NCBI GenBank assembly: GCA_029931535.1
Contig: JAQPZY010001490.1
Coordinates: 1,650,501-1,714,500 of the forward strand
Reading direction: 5' to 3'
From: Margaritifera margaritifera
Taxonomy: Eukaryota; Mollusca; Bivalvia; Unionida; Margaritiferidae
Length of the DNA stretch: 64,000 bases
The notes beneath the pieces are model-generated. The model had not been told where the DNA came from. It worked only from the letters and a program-made list of their open reading frames with translations, and searched no databases. Made by a program: the position numbers and the translations under genes. This document shows positions 54,361 to 64,000 of this stretch, in pieces. Numbering within the stretch: the stretch's first letter is position 1; each line of letters starts with the position of its first letter.

Positions 54361-56450
54361 AAAGGCTTTATCAATTTTTATAAAAAATTAGAATTGAAGA
54401 AATAGTTCGAATTTCAAAATATAAAACAAATTTTTTGAAGGGCAAACCTCCTTAACTTTTCTGACAAAATGTTTTAAAGCAGGCAAATAATTCAATTGTT
54501 TACAAGCTGGAAGATTAAAAGGGACAGGATATTGTGAGCATCTTTTCAAAACAAGAGTTATATATGTATAAGAAACAATGACAAATTCAAGGTTGAAGAA
54601 ATATCGAAATAATGAACGGCAAAATGAATGCACTCCTTTACTGAAAGGGATTTGATGGGTTATTTAACAGTTGGGCACCAGCAGTAAATATTAGGTCATG
54701 AAATAAATAATATCCAAATCTTGGACTGGCAAAGTTTTGGCACGGAGCTATGGCGCAGTGGTGCTGGGGTAAGCACGATACATAAACAGTAGTATTGAGA
54801 AGGATGGATAGTTTGAGGTTTTGAAAGATAATCGAGTTTACAGAAAGTGGCAGGTGTGAAAAAGCGCATTAGATCATGAAGGAGTTAAAAACATGCAGGG
54901 AATTCGAATTTGTGTTAATAAAAAAAAACAGGTGGAAAAAAGAAAGTACATCCAAGCACATCACCACAAATCACCAGTATACAGCAAAATGGTACACATG
55001 ATAAATGTGATGAAGGCGACTACATTTTATAGACTGTCCTAGCTGGGTAATAAATTACATCACGAAGAAATTAAAAGAGATAACACTAAAAATATGACGC
55101 TGATTCAAATTACATGAAAAGAATGCTGAAAAACAGATACAATATAAAAGACTACAAGGTAGTCAATGAGATTATGGAGCAAAGTAAGTAGTAATGAAAG
55201 TTATATAAATATTGTTGCAATCATAAGGACATTAAAACGTTTCTCATTTAATTTCAAAGAAGGCATAGGCAATTGTGCCATTGGTTACACAACAAACATA
55301 CATTTTTCCTGGACAACACTTGTACTGTGTACAATCATATCCATAAAGTCTTCTGATGTAAAGTATTATCACAAAAGTAAACAAAAACTGTTGAAATGGT
55401 TGAAGTAAAATTCACTTCACTTTTCTCAGTATATACAGATATAGAGATTTTGAAGATGCAATTAATTTTTTTCCAGACCTTTCATTTGACATCTAGTAGA
55501 CATGGAAATTGAACCACACAAATAAATAGCACAATCAATATTTGAGTTACACTCAATTGTAAAATGATAAAAATCCAATTGAGAACACTGATTCAGGCAA
55601 TGGAAAACCGAAATGCAAGTGAGTGAAATATTGTGTAATTTTTTTTTTTTTTTTACAATTTACACCTTGATCTTCGATTTTCTATAATAACAAAATGAAC
55701 TTTAACTGTTAACTCTGTTAGTAACCTTTAAGTAATGAAACAAAAATAACACAATTTTACAAACTGTGTAAAATGAACGAAACAATATATAATACCTGTA
55801 TATAACCTGTACTACATAAGACATTATGGATATCCATAAATTGTATACAGTTGTTTATATCAAGCCATCAACATGGAGGTTATTAATGCTGATCTACATA
55901 ATTTTACAGATCAGACATAGAGAACCGTCCTGAAAAAAACATGTAATGGCTGACATTTCACAGTTCCATCCAGTAATTGAGAGTTTCAGAGGCTAATGGG
56001 GGAGGGGAACGATACAGCATGCAATCAGCAAGAAATATGCTGTAAATATTAATGAATAGCTAAGACCTTATTTTGACATGTATTCTAGTTGTAGAATTTA
56101 AATCCTCAACCTCATTCTCCGTGACAACATCACCATATAGTAATCATGTATTTGTCAAATTATTTTCTTCATTTGTTTGTATTTATCAACAACTTGTTAA
56201 TAAGTTAAGAATCATGGATTTCTTAAGGCCTGGACCAATTTAAAACTATCAAACTTTACTGTTGCAAAGAAAATACTGGTTTAAAATGACTAAGTTACTT
56301 ATAGTTAAGTACTGAGTCCCTTAAAATGGTATTCACACCCCCATTCCACATACCCATGAATCGCAAATAAAAATGCTGCACAAAGTTCTATGAGAACATA
56401 GTGCATGATTTAAAGAATACTAACATGTAAAACTCATTGTAGTGCATCGT
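54361..56450. other. Intergenic sequence, nothing recognised
   Basis: AT-rich, without supported genes. A T-run is at 55640-55656. ORFs here are short and without family resemblance. Confidence 0.4.
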
Positions 56451-56453
56451 TTC

Positions 56454-57192
56454 CCCACACCTGACACACTTTTTAACACTCATATACTCCACACTTGACA
56501 CTTTTTAACACTCATATACCCCCCACACCTGACACACATTTTAACACTCATATACCCAACACCGGACACACTTTTAACACTCATACACCCTAACCTGACA
56601 CACTTTTTAACACTCATACACCCCACACATGACACTTTTTAACACTCATATACCCTACACCTGACACACTTTCTAACACTCATATACCCCACACCTGACA
56701 CAATTTTTATCACTCATATACCGCACACATGACACTTTTTAACACTAATATACCCCAGACCTGGCACACTTTTTAACATTCATATACCCCACACCTGACA
56801 CACATTTTAACTCATATACCCCACACCTGACACAATTTGTATCACTCATATACCCCACACCTGACACACTTTTAACACTCATACACCCTACACCTGACAC
56901 ACTTTTTATCACTCATATACCCCACACCTGACACAACTATTTAACACTCATATAGCCCACATCTGACACACCTTTTAACACTCATATACCCCACACATGA
57001 CACTTTCTAACACTCGTATATCACACACCTGACACAATTTTTATCACTCATGTACTCCACACCTGAAACTTTTTAACACTCATATACCCCACACCTGACA
57101 CACTTTTTAACACTCATATACTCCACAACTGACACACTTTTTAACACTCGTATACTCCACACCTGACACACTTTTTAACACTCGTATACCCG
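56454..57192. repeat. 34-bp minisatellite, about 21 units
   Basis: The unit is CACACCTGACACACTTTTTA followed by ACACTCATATACCC. Variants include CACACATGACAC and TTTTATCACTCAT. Confidence 0.96.
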
Positions 57193-59394
57193 AATATTTC
57201 ACGTGGTAAGATGAGCTGATACATGTTTACTCTCCATATATAATTCGCCATTACAACATGGTGTAGACTGTTGCCTGACCCTCATATAACCAGATCTGAT
57301 TTTTTTTTTAAAGACATGTATTTTACTCATTGATGTTGAAGCATGACTGAAATAAAGAATTGGCCACTCTCGTGCAAAAGTATTAGTGTAATGGCATTCT
57401 ATGTGATACCGCTATATATAGCTAAATTGCGTCCACATTACATGTTGCTGAATTGTTTTGTACATATCAGTAGTTTAAACTTGTTATTAAATTCATTGTT
57501 TTCTGCATACGTATCTTCATGTTATCTTTCTATAGCATACATGCAACACAAAAGAAACACAAACATGCAGACATCAGCAAGTATTACATCACAGGGTATC
57601 AAATTACATAACACCTTGTATTTTCATCTCTTACTAGTTATAATAGCTTATTCAATTCAAAATAACCATTTTTTTATATTTCTGACTCACACAGAAAAAG
57701 TACAATGTATCCCTATTCACATCTCTCAAATCAAACTAATCAGTGTGCCAGATGACAGAATAATCATAAGGGTCATTTCCTTTCTGGGGCTAAGACAAAG
57801 AAACACACCCATGAAACAATAACAGATGCTGACATTCCAAAATTATCTAAACTGTAAACACCTGTGATTTATCACCCCCAAATCTTAATAATAATGTATA
57901 AAAAGCAAAACAAGAAAAATAAGTTTTATTCTACTGAAGAATTAAATAATTGAGTGCTACTTTTTATTACAAAACTATGGGAAAGAGTAAGGAAACACAG
58001 AATAGAAAAAGTAATTTCTTCAAACCTGGTAATGTTCCCCACAACAAGGGGAAAATGTTTGCATCAACCAAAATGACAAAGCCACTTGAGAAGAACTGGA
58101 AAAAAAGCTAATCAAAGTCCCTATGATGCTGAAATTGATATTGGAGGCAGCATACCTGTGTGTATACTGCTGCAGTCCAAGCCAAGTAGAAGGCTGAAGG
58201 TGGAGAAATATACGGAAAACTTCACACCCCATTTTAGATAGTATGACATTTATGTTGGGGTGTGGCATCAGAGCACATTGTCTATCAAAAAGTTGGAATT
58301 CACCTCAGACACTGCGCAGTGTCAGCATAAGGTAGTCACTTACTACTGGATCTAGCAAACTTGAATGACCTTACATAGAATCATATCTGCATGAAATCGA
58401 TATGAAGATGATTTATTTTCTCAGAAATTGCAGGTACAACATTTGTTATGTCTTTAATCCACTGAAAGACGAGACGAAACTACAGCATTGATGAAATTTG
58501 ACCTGGTACTCCCTATTTGCATTGCTAGCCACACGACTACCTAAATCTCACAGCATACATGTCCATGACATCATAAGTCCAATAGTCACGTGATACCAAC
58601 ACACAAAAAACCCTTTCCAATGTTGTTGTACAAAATATATGGAAATATAAAAATTAATGTCATCAATATGTTGGTAAAAAAAAACACGAAAGAACACACA
58701 ATTCTCAATATATTTATTCCGAGAATAATTACCAAAAACCTGTCGCTTTCACAGCAACCTAAAGAAAGCCAGATTCATCAAGCGGAGAGCACGTCAACCT
58801 GGTGGTCACACGATACCAACAACATAAATGTAAAAATATCTAAAATGGAGTGGGAAGAGTCCAAGGAAACTCAGACTAAATCTTCACTAGTCCTTCACAC
58901 AAAATATTAGCAACAACTGAAACTTCACTAGCCATCGGACTATTCAAATTATGAAAACTACTAGTCCAACGGGAAATTTACTAGCCTCGGGCTGGCGGAC
59001 TACCACTAATTTCGATCCCTGTAAAGTATATCAGAGAAAAAGATAGGAGAAATGGACATTTCTATACAAACTCTATGAGAAATATAAAGAATAAATGAAT
59101 CATGACAAAGGCAAATAACTGTGAGCTCTGGCTTGAAAAATAAAAGAAAAATATGAACACTCTCACTTAGTGGCAGCGAGAAGGTTTGAGGGTCCCGTGG
59201 GCAATGCTCTATAGTGGAACCCCTACTGAGGCGTACATGGGTAAAGTTTATAAAAAAAAAAAAAAAAATATGCGTAACTTCTAATCTTGGTTAAAAGAAA
59301 GATGTGACTGAAATCAACATTTTTAATCCTGTGTGGTGCCATACAGCCAATTTCGTTCTGTTGTGCCGTAAAACTCAACCCACTCACTTTAGCT
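57193..59394. other. Intergenic sequence, unassigned
   Basis: The longest ORF (57343-57822, 159 codons) is rich in Ile, Leu, Ser and His, has no domain I recognise and no convincing splice or promoter context. CACGTGATACCAAC near 58587 and CACACGATACCAACAAC near 58806 hint at an old repeat, and 58915-59010 (CACTAGCCATCGGACTATTC) may be one as well. Confidence 0.35.
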
Positions 59395-59459
59395 AAAATG
59401 CACTTTGACCTGTACTCATGTGATCTGGTACTGTGAAGTGAAATCCCGTAATGTCTTAA

Positions 59460-60180
59460 AAACAGCGCTAAACAAACTTCATAAACTCCGGTGTTTTTCC
59501 AAACCGATCATTTCTATTTAGGTATTATGGGATTGCGGACTACATGCAAGATTTACTTACCTCCGCAATTAAAGAGCTCGACAACTGGAAAAACTTTACG
59601 CACCTCCAAAACTAAAGATTTTACAAGAGATGTGCTTCAGTAAGCATGGACAATTTTACGTTTAGCAAAACATACGTTAACACGTTTTTTTTCGAAGAAT
59701 TTTACTTAGCTTAAATTACAATCAAGAGAGATATCAGATTGACCATAGCAGGTCATGAAAAACAACGTAATAGGGCCAAGTGTTTGGAACTATTTTGTTA
59801 CTCCGAGCTAGTCGGCCATTGGATAATATCCAAAATTAGATAGTAAATCGCCAGATAGCAGAGGCGCTTACTCAGGCCCGCCGACAGAAATTCCGGGTCC
59901 CTGGGCAGAGCAGTCATGGGACACAAAACTAGTTTAATATTTCGTATATAAAAACCTGTGTAGTTTTGCATATAAAACCTGTAGTAATCTACCATAACTT
60001 AGACTCTTGCAAGGAATAAATTTTAATATTTACTGCAACGATTAATTTTTTTTTTTTTTTAATTGAGTTGACTCCGGGCCCCTGGGCAATTGTCCCTCTC
60101 CCCCCCCCCCCCCCCCCTCGGCGGGCCTGCGCTTACGTAGTGGCAATGGTGCAAAGTGCAGCTCTGATTAGAATCTATAT
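59460..60180. repeat. Long duplicated block, copy 1 (paralogue at 61985-62425)
   Basis: TCCGGTGTTTTTCCAAACCG, TATTTAGGTATTATGGGATT, GAAGAATTTTACTTAGCTTA, GGGCCAAGTGTTTGGAACTA and AGATAGCAGAGGCGCTTAC occur in the same order and spacing in the second copy. This copy is interrupted by the MITE at 59873-60129. Confidence 0.85.
59873..60129. mobile_element. 257-bp hAT-like MITE with an 8-bp target-site duplication
   Basis: The ends are CAGGCCCGCCGA and its complement TCGGCGGGCCTG. A further pair lies just inside (GGGTCCCTGGGCAGAG against CCGGGCCCCTGGGCAATT). The flanks are CGCTTACT (59865-59872) and CGCTTACG (60130-60137), 7 of 8 matching. The paralogous block has a single CGCTTACT at 62398-62405 without insertion. 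A C-run of about 20 lies near the right end. Confidence 0.88.
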
Positions 60181-61074
60181 TGCTCTCTTAATAATTTTAT
60201 TTAGTAAACATTTTTACATCAAAAGGTAAGAGGAGACCATTTTCATTCCAATCATGTATATGTGACCAAAACATTTCATAAATAAGCATGGTAACACCAT
60301 TTATACAAAAACTGATCGGTTACTGTCGCACACACTGTATAGTGTCCATATATGACTCGCGTTACTAATTCAACTCCCATAGCAAAACTATGGAAACAAC
60401 GTGATATTAAAAAATCAATAACTTTAAATGTGTAAATGCTCATGATCAAACCTATATTTCTCCGTATAGGCCCATCCTTTATGCAAGGTTCTGTGTGGAC
60501 AAAACAATATGATCTTAGGTTTTTTTAAATTTGTTCTGTGTTATCCATTCTACACCTAATGAACCAGGTGCTACTTTCATTATTGAGTGTTCCTAAGCCA
60601 AGTTTGTAGAAATACTAAAATTGCATCAATATAATCTCTCTATTTTGTTTCAGTTACAGATAGGATAAGCTCTTAATAAACTTTCGCTTTAATTATTAAC
60701 CATTTATGGACCACCAAATCCGTATATACTCTATTTTATGTTCACTAATTTCTACACTGGTTTACAGTTGTTCCCATATAATTAGTATCGTGAGTCCATA
60801 ACGAAGAGTAACGGAGGGGAGAGAGGGCAGGAAACCAGACTAGAAATTCCAGTCTTGTAATAATCAGCTGATGGTGAGTCATCAGAGATGTCATGTTGCC
60901 TATAGTAGGAATTTCCATCTGGAGAATATAGAAACTAGTGAAGTTTTGACAATCTGTAGAGCACACTGCAATTTTCAAGACTGAGTATGAAGGTAAGACA
61001 TTTTTATTTACAAATATTATAGTATAATGTTTATAATAAATGCTTTGCTTCTAGGATCGAGTGTGACACAAAGG
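60181..61074. other. Intergenic sequence with a half-copy of the palindromic element near 60799-60842
   Basis: GAGTAACGGAGGGGAG then GGCAGGAAACCAGACTAG resembles the right arm of the palindrome at 61517-61612. Otherwise nothing is recognised. Confidence 0.4.
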
Positions 61075-61985
61075 CCCTACTATACAGCGCATTCGGAACT
61101 TCGAGGTTAATCCGACGTATCATACCTCGAATCATTCGCAACTTCAAGGTCAACCTACGGATCATATCTCGAATGTATGTCGATAGTTCTCATGCGAACC
61201 ACCTCGGCTATTTACGAAAAAAGGATTGAGCGGGTAGTTGTGAATGCATCGAACTATTTTTACATTAGTAACTTCTAGGTAAATCTTAGTCAATCCAATT
61301 GTAGAAATAGCCAAGATGGTCCGAATAGATTGGGGCTTCTTTTTTGTGGAGAAATTTCCGACGAACAAAATGTATGTTTTTCTGTAAATTACTGCACCGA
61401 CATACATCCGAACCATATTTCAGTCTTGCCGAAATAGTCGAGGTTGTTCCGAATGACCTCTAATGAATGTCGCTAGCCGCCATTCGGACCACTTCGACAA
61501 TTTACCAAACAAGGATTTAGTCTGGTTCCCTGCTTCATATGCTCCCTGCGTTGCACTCCGCTATATAGCGGAGTGCAACGCAGGGAGCATATGAAGCAGG
61601 GAACCAGACTAACAAGGATTGATTGAGAAGTTACGAATGATCAAACTACTTTTCCATTCGCAATTTCGAGGTCAATCCTACGAATCGTAACTCGAATGTA
61701 TGCCTTCAGCTGCCATGCGAACCACCTCGGATATTTACGAAACAAGGATTGACCGAGAAGTTACGAATGCTTTGAACTATTTTTTCATTCGTAACTTCTC
61801 CTTCAATCCTATAGTCAATCCAATCACAGAAATAGCCGAGGTGGCCTGATTAGGTTGGTGTTTCTTTTTTCTGCAGAGAAATTTCCGGCGAACAAAAGGT
61901 ATGATTTTTCTGTAAATTACTGCACCGACATATATTCGAGGCATAATCTACTCTTGCAGAAATAGCAGAGATCGTTCCGAATTAT
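61075..61985. repeat. Duplicated repeat array with CGAATGTATG and GAAATAGCCGAGGTGG motifs
   Basis: Recurring pieces include ATTTACGAAACAAGGATTGA, GAGAAGTTACGAATG, TCGAATGTATG, and a block of about 170 bp (GTCAATCCAATTGTAGAAAT, GGAGAAATTTCCGGCGAACA, TTCTGTAAATTACTGCACCG, ATAGCAGAGATCGTTCCGAA). The 170-bp block is seen at about 61289-61452, 61800-61982 and 62461-62658. Confidence 0.8.
61517..61612. repeat. 96-bp perfect palindrome (foldback insertion)
   Basis: Each 48-base arm is an exact complement of the other with no spacer. The left arm starts TTAGTCTGGTTCCCTGCTTC and ends TGCACTCCGCTAT. The centre is CTATATAG at 61561-61568. It is flanked by AACAAGGATT on both sides (61508-61517 and 61611-61620), and the related stretch at 61741-61750 has a single AACAAGGATT with no insertion. 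Confidence 0.95.
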
Positions 61986-62425
61986 TATTTTTCCAACTTC
62001 ATAAGTTCCGGTGTTTTTCAAAACCGATCACTTCTATTTAGGCATTATGGGATACCTGACTACATACAAGACTTAATTACCTCCGAAATTGACAAGATGC
62101 GAAAATACGCACCTCTGAAACTGAAGATTTGACAACGTAAGTGCTCCAATAAGCAATGACAAGTTTATGTTTTGCAAAAACACATGTCAATACATTTTTT
62201 ACGAAGAATTTTACTAAGTTTCAATCACGATCAAGACATATATTAGACTGACCTTAGCAAGTCGTGAAAATAAACAAAGTAATGAGGCCAAGTGTTTAGA
62301 GCTATTTTGTTACACTGAACAAAAAGACGTGTCCTCTGAGCTGGCCGGCGTAGAGATAATATCCTAAAGAGGATAGTAAATCGCGAGATAGCAGAGGCGC
62401 TTACTTAGCGGCGATGGTGCAGAGT
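61985..62425. repeat. Long duplicated block, copy 2 (without the MITE)
   Basis: Parallel to 59460-60180 with moderate divergence. It keeps the uninterrupted insertion site AGCAGAGGCGCTTACTTAGC. Confidence 0.85.
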
Positions 62426-62678
62426 GACTTTTTATTTTTTCTTCCCATTTATACGTTCTCGGTCAATCCTACAACCAATCCAATTGTAGAAATAGCCGAG
62501 GTAGTCCGATTAGATTGTTTTTTTTTTTGTTTGTTTGTTTTTTTTTATTTTTTTTTTGCGGAGAAATTTCCGGCGAACAAAATGCATGATTTTTCTGTAA
62601 ATTACTGCGCCGACAAACATCTGAGGCCTATTTTTGTATCGCAGAGGTAGTTCCGAATATATATAGGGCTGGAAGGAG

Positions 62679-63117
62679 TGTGTGAACCCTATATGGAGGT
62701 CACCTATAATAATCACCTACTTCCCCCCCACACACACACACACACCACAGAAACGCACACACACACACGTTCCAGCCCAGCAGTTTGTACCCATCTTGTG
62801 ATTTCAAAAACTAATAGCATCTAAAACTAATACAAAGTTTTCATTGTAAACACCGAGCCTGTTCACTGTCCTTTTTCGATTCCTTGAAAATTCCATTTTC
62901 AGTGAAGGGATGATTTTTTTTCTTCTCAACTATTCCAAACAAATTATTTTAAAAAAGTTATTTCGGTAATTATTTCAATTTTTTATATCTGATTGTATTC
63001 AAATAATTTTCTTTTTTTTTAAATGTTAATAAGGTAATTTAGTTAATAGCTTTGTCTGTATATAATAAAAGTAGTGTAGAGAATATCTTGTGTTTGTTCC
63101 TACATACTGACACAACA
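62679..63117 (+). mobile_element. 5' LTR of a Gypsy-type retrotransposon
   Basis: The right edge is firm: it ends CATACTGACACAACA directly before a primer binding site. The left edge at TGTGTGAACC is inferred from the TG...CA rule. AATAAA lies at 63064-63069. A (CA)n patch lies at 62728-62768. The 3' LTR is outside the window, so the edge cannot be confirmed by comparison. Confidence 0.6.
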
Positions 63118-63135
63118 TGGCGTCAGAAGTGGGAT
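63118..63135 (+). other. Primer binding site of the Gypsy-type element
   Basis: TGGCGTCAGAAGTGGGAT directly follows the LTR. This type of primer site is widespread in invertebrate Gypsy elements. A sequence like GTGGGATTTGCCTA-GACACAG is then repeated twice (about 63128-63184), an unusual leader duplication. Confidence 0.75.
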
Positions 63136-63272
63136 TTGCCTATGACACAGTGGATTATCAGTGGGATTTGCCTAAGACACAGCGGCCCTTGTTGGATATA
63201 ATCGAACTGAGAATCATTTTCACAAAAGGAACGTTCCAGTTCAGATTTTAATTTACCAAATAGTTTCCAGCA

Positions 63273-64000
63273 ATGGCGAGATTCCAAGTTCCAAGCCCAG
63301 AAAAATTTCAATTTTCTAACCCAGAGTCTTGGTCAAAGTGGATTCAGATATTTGAGCGGTTTAGACTTGCTTTTGGATTAAATGACAAGGAAGAAGAAAC
63401 GCAAGTAAAAACTCTGATCTATACTATGGGGCCTCAGGCGGATGACATATATTCTTCGTTTAGCTTAAGTGATGACGACAAAAAGAAATATGAAATTGTC
63501 AGAGAGAAATTCAAAGGGTATCATCACGAAAAGAAATATTATTTTCGAAAGAGCTAAATTTAACCAGCGACGACTAGAGGAAGATGAATCCGTCGATACA
63601 TTTGTTACGTCATTACACTGTCAAGCAGAAAACTGCAATTTTGGAGTTCTTAAAGCTGAATTGATTCGAGACAGAAATGTTGTTGGACTGAGAGACACGC
63701 ATTTGACAGAAAAACTCCAACTTGATAGCAAACTTAGCTTAGAAAAAGCAATCAATTTATCTAGACAGAGTGAGGCCGTGAAGAAACAGCAACTCAGTGT
63801 ACCTAGAAAGGTGTCTATTCCGTTAATGGATAAAGTGAAATCGGAATTACAAAGAATGGGGAAGTTAGCCGTCATTTCTCGTGCTTTCACCCGAGTCTCG
63901 TGACTCAACCACTTTCATTACGTCCTTTTGTCGTTGTTTCTTTAACAGACTACCATTTGGAATTTCGTCCGCACCTGAATTTTTCCAGAAACACATGTCC
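63273..64000 (+). pseudogene. Gypsy-type gag / reverse transcriptase remnant, frameshifted and internally deleted, 3'-partial
   Basis: The ATG at 63273 starts a gag-like protein (PESWSKWIQIFERFRLAFGL) in one frame to a stop at 63555-63557. The homologous continuation (FERAKFNQRRLEEDESVDTF) is in another frame, so a frameshift lies near 63520-63530. The gag part then passes after SRQSEAVKKQQ straight into a reverse-transcriptase-like entry segment (IPLMDKVKSELQRM). The rest of gag, the zinc knuckle and the protease are therefore missing. A stop at 63901-63903 follows. The next recognisable piece is the reverse-transcriptase motif FNRLPFGISSAPEFFQKHMS (63933 onward) in yet another frame, with about 60 or more residues lost before it. 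A dead copy, cut by the window end. Confidence 0.8.

Noticed and set aside
57343..57822. 159-codon ORF, the longest outside repeats except the minisatellite ORF
   Set aside because: AT-driven composition, no domain, no promoter or splice context, no relative in the window. A weak candidate at best.
58590..58910. 106-codon ORF, Lys/Thr-rich
   Set aside because: Composition follows AT content and it runs through a probable repeat (GATACCAAC motifs). No domain.

Overview
This is intron-rich, AT-rich animal DNA with many interspersed repeats: tRNA-derived SINEs, several kinds of MITE, DNA-transposon relics, minisatellites, a LINE fragment and a Gypsy-type LTR retrotransposon. The repeat style (AGCTC-starting blocks of degenerate tandem units, two-hairpin MITEs, a Gypsy element primed at TGGCGTCAGAAGTGGG) suggests a mollusc, probably a bivalve. 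That assignment is an inference.

The only host gene I can support is the 3' half of a FARP1/FARP2 (CDEP/Cdep) orthologue on the + strand, 729-40408. It encodes most of the RhoGEF (DH) domain, PH domain 1, a short linker and PH domain 2. The fourteen-exon chain stays in one reading frame through every junction and gives 485 residues before the stop. The FERM domain and the first part of the DH domain lie upstream of the window. The gene ends in two tandem, diverged copies of the last coding exon (40174-40279 and 40303-40408). Each has its own 3' splice site, the same entry phase, exactly 34 in-frame codons and its own stop. They should give two isoforms that differ in the last helix of PH2 and in the C-terminal tail.

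The introns hold nearly all the mobile DNA. By position: a terminal-inverted-repeat (TIR) MITE at 1-304; a pogo/Tigger-like relic with a CENP-B-type helix-turn-helix (4038-5687); a piggyBac-like element bounded by TTAA with a triplicated acidic N-terminal coding segment (11539-13098); a 66-bp minisatellite of about 25 units just before exon 9; a TIR element at 23451-24742; a LINE 3' relic; and two AGCTC block repeats, the second carrying two SINEs. The last intron (32245-40173) holds three TIR elements in a row: one carrying only a BED-like zinc-finger ORF (34499-35843), one with iterated AAGTCTTGGGACAC motifs (36121-37873) and one pogo-like (38475-40005). The first splits an 18-bp minisatellite and the second sits at its right edge.

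Downstream of the gene (40409-62678) I find no convincing protein-coding gene. The stretch holds possible 3' UTR, LINE-like tails, MITEs, a third AGCTC block and several minisatellites. Near the end, a duplicated region (59395-62660) contains a 257-bp hAT-like MITE and a 96-bp perfect palindrome. For both, an unoccupied paralogous site lies in the same window. From 62679 to the end runs the 5' LTR and internally deleted gag/RT remnant of a Gypsy-type retrotransposon.
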